The notes under the pieces are model-generated. The model was given only the letters and a program-made list of their open reading frames with translations. It was not told the DNA's origin and ran no database searches. Source: Amylostereum areolatum (taxonomy: Eukaryota > Basidiomycota > Agaricomycetes > Russulales > Stereaceae). From it: a stretch of 64,000 nucleotides of DNA. Below, piece after piece: positions 44,880 through 55,666 of the stretch (position 1 is its first letter; every line of letters starts with the position of its first letter). The stretch is from positions 1,477,693 to 1,541,692 of the forward strand of contig SAXG01000001.1 of assembly GCA_012932865.1 (NCBI GenBank), read 5' to 3'. A program made the position numbers and the translations under genes.

Positions 44880-47800
44880 AACAAATTGTGTTGAATTGCT
44901 GATGAAGAGGAACTCACAGCATCCGTCGGCCAGTCTCAGAATGTGTTTATGAAGGAGTGGAAGCCAAGAATTCCCCAGTATACGTCTGTGATGTATAGTC
45001 ACGAGGCTCCAATGTCAGTCAAGTATATCAACTGTGGCATCGAAGATGGTAACTGGTGGTGCAAGCAGTGCCTCGGCTGTCCCAATGTTTGCGCACAGTG
45101 CCTTTGGAAGGCCCACCTCCATCATCCTTTCTATCATGTGCAATGGTAGACAGGAGAAAGGTTCACTGATGCTTGGCTACATGACATCGGTCTGGTAGTT
45201 TGCCTCGGACATGGAGGACAGCCATGCCCGTCTAGTCCTAGTATCCCATCTGAGGTGTCCTCCCTCCAGTCTAAATATCCGACTTATCGATCTGTCTATC
45301 CAACCCCCCCTACACATCCGACACCTCCTCTTAATGATCCCCTCCATTATCCTGATCCTACAGTGCAAGGCACTAAAACCCGGCGCCTCCACTGAGACAC
45401 CAATTTTGATGATAGAATCAAGAGGAAAAAATCTAAGAGGGAAACCCCCCAAAAGATGCAAAATCTCACACTTTCAATGTTTCAATTTTTCGGGGGAGAA
45501 TCTTACATAAGTGAATAACAAGCCCTAGATTGACATTTATGAGGCCGATGATAGTTACTTAGACACACTTGAAGCATTTACTTGACAAATGGAGCCTTAT
45601 GGAGGACTATGTTAAGCTGGCCGAGAATGGCACATGACCTTGGCGGGCTGAAGCAGTGACGAGCTCAGAAAGATTTGGGTGAAAATTTCCAGAGAATAGG
45701 GCCCCTGAAATCCCAAACAGGTCATTTGGAGCAATATAGACAATTTCTAGCCTTTCTACAAGGCTCAATTATCTAAAATAGGCAGGTGGGGGCTTATGTT
45801 TCAAATTTGAAAGTGACTTCCCAGTATAAATTGGAATTTAGAAATTTTAATCAGATAGCCGTAATCCTCTCCTCAAATGGAGTCGATTGGTATGGTTTTC
45901 GGAGACAACGGACAATTTCCCAAAGAGGAGATACAATTCCACGTCGGAGGTACCCGAGGCGTCAGTTTTGAGCGCACTACACTGTATAATGCAGACACCG
46001 GAGCCAACCCCCTCATCAGAGTCTATCTCCACCCCTTCAGACAATCGTGTTGGTCTTATAATACCGACACCGGAGCCAACCCCACCACCGGAGTCCCCCC
46101 CCACCCCATCTCATCCCACAACAAACCTCAGTACTCTTACATCATCACGACCTTCCACCCCCGTCCCATCCACCCCAACCATGCCTACCCCAACCACACC
46201 CATCGCACTACAAAGTGATGACATTCTGAAACTGCCATCTCCCGCATCTGATCAACCCGTCTTCGTGGATCTATTCACAAACAGGATCATAGTGGTTGTC
46301 CATTCAACTGGCGCTCACCGCATAGGGGTCTACTTCTGCAAATGCAAAGGAGCAGCTGCCAATGATCTTCAGTTGCTTAAACTGGGATTGTATCCAGCCA
46401 GCATCAAGACTCCCAAGTCTGCATTCACATTTTTGGCGTTGGATGATGCTAGTGACCAGAACATCATCTCTCATACAACACTCAGCTTGTATTTTCAACA
46501 GGTGAAAGTGAAAACACATCGAAGGTCTCCTGGGAACACACCGATACGTCCCTATTCCACTTTGGATACCATTCGGACCCATAACAACGATCCAGACTTG
46601 CTACCAGGAACTCCGCTGACCAAATCAACAATATCGCTATTTAACCTTGCTGAAACGATTTTACGTGTCTGACTTCTCTACACTGGCCCCAGGACAGCTG
46701 ACACTTGGATGCATAACCTGTCCTCAACCTGGCGTCAATCTGGAGGTGAATTGGAAGGACGATCCGGACAAGTGCATCAGCTTCCCACATCCCCTTGCAA
46801 GTACTGATGTACTGTTGATCTAGGTATAAGTACATTGCCACTGCCATCCTAGATAGAAACTACAGTGCACAACATCTCGCGTCCGCAACCCTGCAGAAAA
46901 AGGAAGTCCAATTGGGTCACGGAACAGGATATTTTGTCCCGGAAGCGCGTTACCAATCCTATCTTGCGAACGCCATGGAGACCAAGGTCCAGGTATCTTG
47001 TGTTTTGTAATGTGAACATTGAACTTACGGAATTGCAGTGTTGCAGGCGGACTCCGAACACAAAGAAAGGGATGTGTCTGGTATAGTCTCTGTGGCATGT
47101 GCAGACCATAGATGCTGGCTCCCTGTTGGAACTGTCAACTTGCAGAAGGGAGAAAAGTCCGTCACCATCCATATCCTCCCTGCATGCGTATCACTGACTA
47201 TGTATTCCGCTCTAGGCAGGCAAATGTTGATTATGCATTGTGCAGTGCACTCCAGCACAGTCTGGGAGGTATTGAAGAAGTCATGGTATTGTACGACATC
47301 ATGTGCAAGTACGGAATCTACCTCCGGCGCCGAGTCAATGGCAGTATGTATCTCGAGCTCCCTCCGGGCCTCAAGATAAAACAGGGCATTGGCGTCTTTC
47401 ACATCCATAGACATGTGGATGACTGCTTCGCCAAGTTTGCACCGGTTTATATCCCTGGAATAGGATACATCAATGGTGAGATCGTGAAAACACTTTGGTC
47501 GATCCTCAATGCTGCCTCCTGAAATGCTCAGGCCATGACACCCGCAGCTCGTGAAGAGCATCTCAACTGGCATATACTTAATACAAACTGGAGGAAGGCC
47601 ATCGGAATGTGTGCGTCCACAACTCTCACATCCGGAATCTACTTAATTTCCATCCAGCCACAATGTTGGACCGCTGTCTCCGCGAAGCCCAGACCGACCT
47701 CCCAGACCGGGACAAGTATTATAAGGAGCTCAAAGCCCAAGCAACAGAAGAACAGGTGGAAGGGTGGCTGTCCGAGATGGATGAGGCACTCAACTGTCGA

Positions 47801-47970
47801 GAGACAGATCATGAGAAAATGACCATTTTCGATGTCTGCCTTGACCTTGGTATGACAACATTCCATCCATATCATCACTGTGCTCACCAAGTCCTAGCTT
47901 CGGAGAAGAAGGAGCCACGGATGTGTTTAACAGAGAAGGAGAAGGCTCTTGGGGGAGGGGTGCTGCCATG
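44880..47970 (+). pseudogene. KDZ transposase fragment with CxC2 cysteine cluster
   Basis: KDZ (Kyakuja-Dileera-Zisupton) transposases are fungal DDE enzymes. The N-terminal CxC2 zinc region is readable: NWWCKQCLGCPNVCAQC and, after a TAG, LHDIGLVVCLGHGGQPCP. The second half of CxC2 reads VHSTGAHRIGVYFCKCKG and PKSAFTFLALDD (46290-46450). The catalytic part follows: VMVLYDIMCKYGIYL and IGVFHIHRHVDDCFAKF, then GIGYINGEIVKTLWSILN (47280-47520). A TGA follows in AAS/NAQAM, and the C-terminal part ends near 47970. The segment with the first DDE motif is out of frame or missing (46700-47100), and a non-homologous stretch of about 600 bases (45500-45900) interrupts CxC2. It is inactive. Confidence 0.75.
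45990..46090. repeat. Short direct duplication in the KDZ linker
   Basis: GACACCGGAGCCAACCCC occurs at about 45997-46014 and again at 46068-46085, giving duplicated TPEPTP segments in the protein. The reverse complement of 45950-45990 resembles 45361-45400. Confidence 0.6.
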
Positions 47971-48160
47971 AACGGTCTATAATTTTCTTTTTACTTTACA
48001 TTGGTTACCCGCTTTAGGACTTATCGGCTTATCACCGGTCTGGCTCCACTTCGGCCCAGACCCGGTTCATCTATATCCCGCCCGGACCCACGTGACTCAT
48101 CTCAGCCCAGGTCTGACTCCTTCCTCTTGACTCATGCTGTATGATACTGACTCATGCTGT

Positions 48161-48583
48161 TGTCAGAAATGCAGTTTATGAAACCGAGGGAACCGCCTAA
48201 GTTGTGACGATGGGAGGAGCAAGGGAAACAAATGGATTTGAGAGTGCCGGGTCTAGGGTAGTGCAACGCGAGCTACAGTACCGTATGACGAGATGGACAG
48301 TCTAAGGGAAAGGGAAGAGAAACATTGTCCTTATATACAAGTGGGAGCGATGGTGCAATGTGATGCGATAGTGGTGCAAGCGGGGGGAGACAATAGAAAA
48401 GGAGTCATGGGGCGGAGGATGGAAGTCCGGAGCGATGATGTCATAGATAAAGGGACAGAGTTCCACTCGGAAGTCTGGGCAGTGATGCCGTCAGAGCATG
48501 TGATGCGGAGGAAAGTCATGTGCCATCATGCGTCGCGTGTACAAGGTCTGCAAACGAAGAGATAAAAGGAGTGATCTGTGACA
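48161..48583 (-). repeat. 3' LTR of element C (423 bp)
   Basis: On the minus strand it starts TGTCACAGATCACTCC right after the polypurine tract and ends CTGCATTTCTGACA. It is identical in length to the two solo LTRs. Confidence 0.9.
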
Positions 48584-51500
48584 TCACTCCCCCTTTAAGA
48601 CGTGCTTTTGCCTGGAGCGTGATGTCATCTGCAAGGGTAGATGCAAGAAAATCATCGAAGGAAATGCCAAGGGAACGCACCGGGCGGGGCGCATTTGGAT
48701 GGTGCTTGTGAAAGGCATCAATCATATTGGTGACCTTCGAGAGTGAGGAGCGAGGGAGCCAGGTATTCTCGGAGTCAGGATAGCCTGCCCACTTGACGAG
48801 GTATTGTATACCTTTCTTCTTGCGGGTCGGCTTCGAGTTGATGATGTCTTCAATGACGTATTCTTCTTCGTCGTCAATGAGGTCGGGTGGCGGTTGTTCA
48901 TAGTTCGGACCATGTGCCGTCGTCTCCTTGTACACGGTGAGCAGCGAAGCATGGAAGACTGGGTGGATTCTCCACGTCTTCGGCAGCTTCAGGCGGTAGT
49001 TCACTGGGCTTACAACGTCAACAATCTCGAAGGGTCTGAATCGTTTGGCAGCAAGCTTAGCTTTCGGCCTCATCGTCTTCAGGTTTTTGCCATCGAGCCA
49101 GACCTTGTCTCCGATGGAAAACAGTGTCGATTTGCTGATCGCGTTGCCATTGTAGTGCTTCATTAAGTCGGATGTGAGGGCAAGGCTGGCTTTGATCTCC
49201 TGTCGGACTTCTTCAAGTTGACGGAGGTGTTCTTCAACTGCAGGGACCTTCGAGGACGGGTTCACGGATGGGTACATTTTGGGGAGGAAGCCGTAGAGGA
49301 CTTTGAAGGGGGCCTTTCCAGTGGCTGCATGGGTGCTAGAGTTGTGAGAAAACTCGAAGAAAGGTAGCCACTTCACCCAGTTGTCTTGGCGGTAGTTACA
49401 GAACACCCGCAGGAACTGTTCGAGGTTCTGGTTCTCACGTTCGGTTTGGCCGTCCGTCTGTGGGTGGTACGCCGTACTGAGGGCGGACTTGATCCCAAGC
49501 TTCTCGTTGAGCGTGCGCATCACCTGTCCAGCAAATTGGGGTCCTCGGTCCGAGATGATCTTGTCTGCTAGGCCGTAGTGTCGATATACCTTGTCAAAAA
49601 GGATGTCGGCTGTGCCGTCACTGGTGATTTTTGTTGTACATGGCGTGGTAACTACCATCTTGGTGAGGCGATTGACTACGACGTTGACAGCGTTATAGCC
49701 TTCGCAGTCAGGGAGCTCGACAATGAAGTCGGTAGAGATGACGCCAAATGGTTGGTCAGATACTTCATTCAGGATCATGTCAACGTGGGGTCGGCTGCTC
49801 TGCATCTTCGTCGACTGGCAGATTGCGCATCCTGCTACAAAGTCGCGAACAAAGACAGACATGCCAGGCCACCAATATTCACGACTCGCAAGTTCGTAGG
49901 TCTTGAAGCGGCCAGGGTGTCCAGCCAGGGGTGATTTGTGGTACATTTTGACGATGTCATGTCACAACTCGTTATCTGCAGGGACATATATCTTTCCCCT
50001 GAACAGGACCAGGCCTTCTTTGTAGTTCCATTCCTGGAGGTTCTTGATGGGTGTACGTGGTCTATTTCGTAAGATGGTGTCCAGGGCGTGAACAACCTCA
50101 ATGTCCTTGGTCTTGCAGTCGCGGATACGTTGTCGGAGTTCGACATCGCTGAGGGAGGTTACTGCTCCTGGCCTTGTTGCACGTACCTGAAAGTACTTGG
50201 GGTCGAGCAAGACGCGCTCCTTGTTGCCATTTTCAATGCCATACTTGTGATCGGGTCGTCGAGACATTGAATCTGGGCGATGGGATACTCCTGGTTTGTG
50301 AACGAGTAAAAAGTCAAAGCGAGTGAGGAACAGAGCCCAACGTGCCTGTCGGTGGCTCAGCTTCTGCGCCGTCTTGAAGTGCTCCAGGTTCTTGTGATCC
50401 GTCCAGATTTCGACGGTGTCGGGGGCGCCTTTGAGGTAGTGGCGCCAGGCTTCGAGCGCGTGGATGATCGCGAGTAGCTCCTTATCGTAGATGTCGTAGT
50501 TGTGTTCTGGTTCCGATAGGGCCTTGGACAGATACGCCACTGGATGCCAGTGGCCGTCGTCGCCTTTCTGCGAGAGTATACCTCCAGTAGCAAAGTCTGA
50601 GGCGTCGACTTCAACGAGGTAAGGCTTCTTTGGGTCAGGCATGACCAAGACAGGGGAGGAAGTAAATGCAGCTTTCAGTGCGTCAAACGCAGTTTGGAAG
50701 TCCGTTGACCAGTCCCATGTACAGTCCTTCTTTGTCAGGTCAAATAGGGGTCGTGCAACCTTGGAGAAGTCCTTGATGAAACGTCGGTAGAAGTTGCCAA
50801 AGCCGAGGAAGGATTGCACATCTTTGACCGTTCGTGATGTCGGCCAGTCCTGAATACCTGCTACCTTGACGGGGTCCATAGCGATCTTGTTGTGCGAGAT
50901 GATGAGTCCGAGGTATTCAACGGAGTCTTGCTCAAAGACGCATTTCTCCGGTTTGAGGAAGAGGTCGTTGTCTTGCAAACGTTGCAGAACCTGCCGCACT
51001 ATGGCACGGTGTTTGTCCATGGTGCGAGTGAACACCAAGATGTCATCCATGTAGATAATGACCTTGCCCGAGTCGATGAGATCCTTGAACAGTTCATTCA
51101 TCATTGCCTGAAATGTCGCAGGGGAGTTCATAAGTCCAAAAAACATCACCATAGGTTCAAAGAGACCGCGATTCGTCTTGAACGCAGCCTTCTACTTGTC
51201 GCCTTCCTTGATGCGGACATTGTTGTAACCCCAGCAAACATCCATCTTTGAGAAGATCTTCGCACCTTTGAGACGGTCGATGATTTCAGAGATCAGTGGC
51301 AAGGGGTATTCATTCTTGACAGTGCCCTTGTTTAATTCTCGATAGTCCTGTACGGGACGCAGCTTTCCATCCTTTTTCTTCACAAAGAAGAACGGACTCG
51401 CCTGAGGTGACTTCAATGGGCGGATATAGCCCTTCTTCAGGTGGTCGTCGAGGAAGGTGTCGAGTTCGATCTGCTCGGAAGGTGAGAGGGGGTAGATTTT

Positions 51501-52607
51501 GCACGGTTTGGATTCAAAGCCATCTTTCATGTCAATAGCATGGTCCCATGGTCGTCGGTCAGGAAGTCTCTCGGAGGTTTTCTTGTCAAATACAGGCGCG
51601 AAGTCACGGTACGGAGGGGGGACTAAGTCTTCGAAGGTTTGCGGGTGTGCGTTCTCTTTTGAATGCTCTGCAAGCTCCTGCGCTTTTGTAAAGCCCACGC
51701 GGATGGGTACTGCATCTGGATTAGGACCATTGGTTTCAGGGAGGATTCCAGCGTGGCGTAGTCCATTGATCTCCCAGTCTTGGAATACTGTAGGCCGCTC
51801 GTCATCATCTTCAGTGAAGAGTCGCGCAGGTAGAGGGGAGCAATGGACCGTGCAAATACGAACACCTTTGACTCTGTGCGCAGGAATGATATAAGTGGGG
51901 ACTGGGGTCCAGGACACATATGGCGGCTCTGGGAAGGAATCGTCCAGAACGAGAGGTGTCCTCGGGGTTTTACCTGCTTCAACCTTACACTGTGATTGGA
52001 CCGATGACAGTTTCCGTGGCTTGGTTGCGAGGTTTGTCACAGGAGGTTTGGACAGAGTGCATGAGGGAGGGCAGCGGAGCATGTCAACACGGTCTCGTTG
52101 CCAGTCTGCGGTGGGGTTGTGCTCGTCGAGCCAGTCTGTTCCAAGGATCATGTCATGATCGCCGATGTCGGTGATGAAGAACTCAGCTTCTTCCTCATGG
52201 TATGCCTTTGAATCTTGCGAGTATATCCGGATCTGCTGGGTCGTTGTGTCGCGTACCCAGCCCATGATGTTCTCGGTGCCGTCCACATTACGCACGGGAA
52301 ACGGGTTTTCTAGTCTTCTTGTGGTAAGCTTCTCGCATTCAACAAAGCTTTAGTTCAGGATAATTCCTTCTGCGCCGCTATCAAGCAGTGCGTCTGCGTC
52401 AATTTCCCTTTTGGTAACTTGTCCGATCAGCTTGACCTTGAGCGTGATCGATGGTGTTTGCCTGTTCTTGGTGACGGTAGACAGATACAAACACGAGGGA
52501 TACCATTGCTCACAGGTATGCATAGATGATAATACAGCGAAACAATTCAACGATGATACCAAAAGTCCTTTGCCTCCACCAGACAACACAACTGGGGGGT
52601 GTTTCAA
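48584..52607 (-). pseudogene. pol: Pol of element C, three nonsense codons
   Basis: The reading frame is full length apart from three stops. A TAA near 52350 follows LLDSGAEGIILN in the protease. A TAG near 51192 breaks KIKEGDK/KAAF-type RT wording. A TGA near 49962 breaks PADNEL/HDIVK at the start of integrase. Comparison with element A shows Arg, Trp and Arg codons at these places. RT has YMDDILVF (about 51040-51060) and keeps the motif A Asp (SKMDVCWGYNN). RNase H has DASDFATGG and the integrase has TDFIVELP, ISDRGPQFAG and HPQTDGQTERENQ. The C-terminus is a chromodomain-type module (EEEYVIEDIINSK, VKWAGYPDSENTW) and runs a short way into the LTR. Confidence 0.9.
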
Positions 52608-53815
52608 AAATCCTGTGATTCCAGGATGTCATTCAACAGCGCTACTGCCTGCTCCTTGCATTCTGCGTCCAGATCCTTCAGCTGGCGAGTGATCGCCGCA
52701 ATGGTTTTGGACGGGTCGGCAGCTGCTTTTGCGGTGGGTGGAGCCATGCTCGTCAGTGGGGGAGGGGCCTTAGATCCAGTCTCGACTGCGCCCACCCGTC
52801 GCACGCTCGAGTCGCGGTTGGGGCAGTCGCGGAAGATGTGACTGGCCTGTCGACACATGAAGCACTTGCCTTCATACATCATCTTTACGTGTTCGTTGTC
52901 TGTCAGCTTTGCAGGGCGAGTCGAGGTGTTCGTAAAGGCACCGACTCGGTGCGACGAGGAGTCGTTGGCTGAACCGTTTGAGGTGAGCGCGACAGCCCCC
53001 TTGGACTGACTGCTCTTTCTCTCCGGGTTCTCTTCGAGCCATTGGTGGTTGATGCGGCGGGCGCGCTCCCTCCACTCTGCAAGGTCAGTGGGGAATGGGT
53101 ACAACCGGGCCACCTGCTTGCCAAGGTCACGTTGAAGTCCCTTCTTGAAAAAGTGGATTAGCGCCTTGTCGTCGTATCCTGACATGGTTGCCAGCATCTC
53201 AAACTTGATGATAAAGTCAGTGACGTCCCGGGTGGTCATTGCGAGCTCGTGGATCTTATGCTGAGCCTCTATCTTCGGATCGACGGGCACGAAGTCTTTA
53301 CCGAACCTCTTGAAGAGCTCTTTGTAGGAGCTGTAGTGGAGCGTCGGGGGCTTGAGGCTGAGGGCTTCGGTGTCTTCCTTCTTATCTTCGTCATCGAAAA
53401 GCTCCATGTGGTGATGCGTGGCCCAGGCTTTTGCTGTGTCGTCCTCCATCAAGCTGAGGAGGAGCATCATCTTGGCATCATCTGTAGCATAAACGTCCTT
53501 GTTAACACGCAGGAACATACGGAGCTCGAGGGAGAACCAGAGGGTGTCGTGTCTATTGCCTTTGAACAGCTTTGGTTTGGGGCCAATCTCCCGCTTAGAG
53601 ATGGCAGGTTTGGATTCGGCGTCAGACATCTTGTTGGAGGGGAAGGGGATGGTGAGGGATTGGGTGAGTTCTTGATCAAGGCGGCGTAGGGTTTCTCGTC
53701 GGTGTTCTTCCGCTTCTTCAACTTCGCCCCCAGCTTGCTTTGCGACGAGGAAGTCGGCGGGGGTGAGGAATTGCTGGTTATGATGCCACGACCAGTGATC
53801 TTGGACAGGACTCAA
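52604..53815 (-). CDS. gag: Gag of element C with CCHC zinc knuckle
   Basis: A 403-codon frame from ATG at 53815. The conventional capsid-like part starts near MSDAESKPAISKREIG. It contains ELRMFLRVNKDVYATDD, WATHHHMELF and FIIKFEMLATMSGYD, a Ser-rich linker, then CFMCRQASHIFRDC as a CCHC knuckle (about 52820-52870). It ends with an acidic, Lys-containing tail (DAECKEQAVALLNDIL), overlapping the start of pol by a few bases. Upstream sequence up to about 54150 carries KWYAYRQNKN, homologous to the extension of Gag in element A, but there the frame shifts and includes a poly-A run near 54030. The core Gag is intact. Confidence 0.88.
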   Translation of the reverse strand: MSPVQDHWSWHHNQQFLTPADFLVAKQAGGEVEEAEEHRRETLRRLDQELTQSLTIPFPSNKMSDAESKPAISKREIGPKPKLFKGNRHDTLWFSLELRMFLRVNKDVYATDDAKMMLLLSLMEDDTAKAWATHHHMELFDDEDKKEDTEALSLKPPTLHYSSYKELFKRFGKDFVPVDPKIEAQHKIHELAMTTRDVTDFIIKFEMLATMSGYDDKALIHFFKKGLQRDLGKQVARLYPFPTDLAEWRERARRINHQWLEENPERKSSQSKGAVALTSNGSANDSSSHRVGAFTNTSTRPAKLTDNEHVKMMYEGKCFMCRQASHIFRDCPNRDSSVRRVGAVETGSKAPPPLTSMAPPTAKAAADPSKTIAAITRQLKDLDAECKEQAVALLNDILESQDF

Positions 53816-54198
53816 CGAAGTGGGCTGCCACTCAACTACTAATCGTCCTGGTGTTCTGTTCTTGTTCTGTCTATAGGCATACCACTTCCTAGTTGTGTCG
53901 TTGTAGTTGATTCCTTCTGGGATCTCTACTACAGCACGTCGATGGGGTGGGGGAAATTTGGTAGGGGGAGGGTTTAAGAAGCGTTGTAGAACGTCCGCAG
54001 CAGTGGCAAAGTCCGATTCTTCAACATTTTTTTTTTATCTTGACGTTGCGGGTTTGGTTCATTGTGCTGCCAATGTACGGATTCCTTAGTCTGCTGCGAG
54101 GTGAGGATATAGTACTCTTTGGAACAGTAGTCTCAAAAAACACCTGGGGGGAAGTTCAGGGTGGGGGGACGAGGGACTGCGGGGGACGTGATGATGGT

Positions 54199-54729
54199 CT
54201 AGAAAACATCCGCCGCAATGGGGTGACGGCCGAGGAGTTTCTTGGTGAGATAGCCAGCTTTTACTGCCTGGCGGATCTTGTGTTTGTGGTAGTGGCGACG
54301 AAGGGTCTTACCCTTGATGGTTGGACGGAGGACTGGGGGTGGGGTAGATTCAGGGGTCCAGCGGTTGAACTGGGAGACGGAGGTGAAGCTGGTCTGGAGA
54401 ATTGGGTTGGGGGCGTTCTGGATGAGGTACCTGTGATAGGTGGGGGCGTGGAGGGTGAACTCGAGGCACTCGAGATCTACGTTGATGCATGTAGTCATCC
54501 AAACGCATAGAGTAAGGACGATAGTACCGTGATCCTTATGCTACCTCCACTTGAAGATGCGGAAGTTGAGGCTGTGCGCGGTCTAGGGATCTTTCTTGCA
54601 GAGGTTCTGCATAGGGACAAGGCAGTTGATAGTGACGGCATTGGACCAAGGGTAGGGGAGTGGTGCGTCATCACGGGGGGTGATCGGCTTTCCGTTAAAT
54701 GGGAGGTGTTAAGGATGGTCCTTATCACG
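54199..54729 (-). pseudogene. ORF0 of element C, truncated at its 5' end
   Basis: The minus-strand frame matches ORF0 of element A from about its tenth codon: PFNGKPITPRDDAPLPYPWS, then FRIFKWR, then TPESTPPPVLRPTI and HYHKHKIRQAVKAGYL, ending LLGRHPIAADVF at 54199. Stops at KKDP/TAHS and FKWR/HKDHG are TAG where element A has Trp codons, plus a TAA near the 5' end. The 99-codon C-terminal half is unbroken. The protein has no named domain. Confidence 0.65.
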
Positions 54730-55215
54730 TGACAAGCGGCTCAGGCTACAGTACTCTTGCATATGAGAAGTGGGATCAGGTGATCCAGACGTCTCGGTTA
54801 TACGAAGGTTAAGGTCGGTAAGCGAAGCAGTAAGTCTTCACTGAAGACTTAGGTGAGCTTTCGACTTAGTTTGCGTTAGATTCTCTTTAGTATTCTTAAG
54901 AGGAGGTTCTAGTTAGAACAGTCCTGTATTTACAAAGAGAACGAGCTGGGGAATGGCTCGTTCGTTGAGCCTCCTTTTATAAGAAAGGAGGTCGAGTAAA
55001 TATATGTACATTTGGTAACGGTCACATCGAGTATCTACGGGGACGCGACTGAGGCACAGTCGTGGCTGCATCGTCGAGATGGTGACGAGCTGGGGCACAG
55101 TCATGGCTGCGTTGTCGGGACGGTTACGAGCTGGGGCATAGTCGTAATCCGTTGTTTAGCGACATCCTTCCTAATAAGGCAACAGGAAATGGAATACCTT
55201 GATCGAGTTGTAACA
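54730..55215 (-). repeat. 3' LTR of element D (486 bp)
   Basis: On the minus strand it starts TGTTACAACTCGATC after the polypurine tract and ends CCGCTTGTCA. It carries TTATAAAAGG as TATA box and is unrelated to the 423-bp and 370-bp LTRs. Confidence 0.8.
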
Positions 55216-55666
55216 CTAGCCCCCTCTCTAGAATCGACGTCCCGTCGATTCATGAATTGGATCGCCCCCATGGGGATTTCTTGAACGGGTTCTTGATCGC
55301 TTGCCCGTCGCCATCATTGGAGGAAGACAGATGACGCGAGGAAGGTAAGGATGGTAAGTCTTACGATCACGCTTAGGACGATGATGAGCGATCGAGGTGT
55401 GGTTGTAGTGAACATTGTAAGATCGGGTGATTGAGTAGGCTGCATGCTTCTACTTTCTTTTGCTTTGATGTTCACCCCTTTTATCCTTATCCGAACCCAG
55501 ACGATAGAATTCCATTCTACCGTTTCAACAACGCTTCTACTACTTTTAGATCCTCCTCATCTATCGTAGCAGATCCTAACCGGTGTCCTATCCTAGCCGT
55601 CGTCGCGTGGTCTGGGCTTCTGAACCGGGGCCCGTGTTTCTGGAAGAGCCCTTTGATGCCGCATCT

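Larger units (their letters stand above)
48161..54729 (-). mobile_element. Ty3/gypsy retrotransposon (element C), 5' end cut by element D
   Basis: On the minus strand it has ORF0, gag, pol, a polypurine tract (AAAGGGGGAGTGA) and a 3' LTR (48161-48583). The LTR family is that of the solo LTRs at 2400 and 34662. The element ends at 54729, where the LTR of element D begins. Alignment to element A suggests only about 80 bases of leader plus the 5' LTR are missing; they should lie beyond the right edge of the window. Confidence 0.88.

Noticed and set aside
38100..44900. Terminal inverted repeats of the Plavaka element
   Set aside because: ACACCCCAA near 38190 and near 44874 are in the same orientation, not inverted; no other pair was found by eye.
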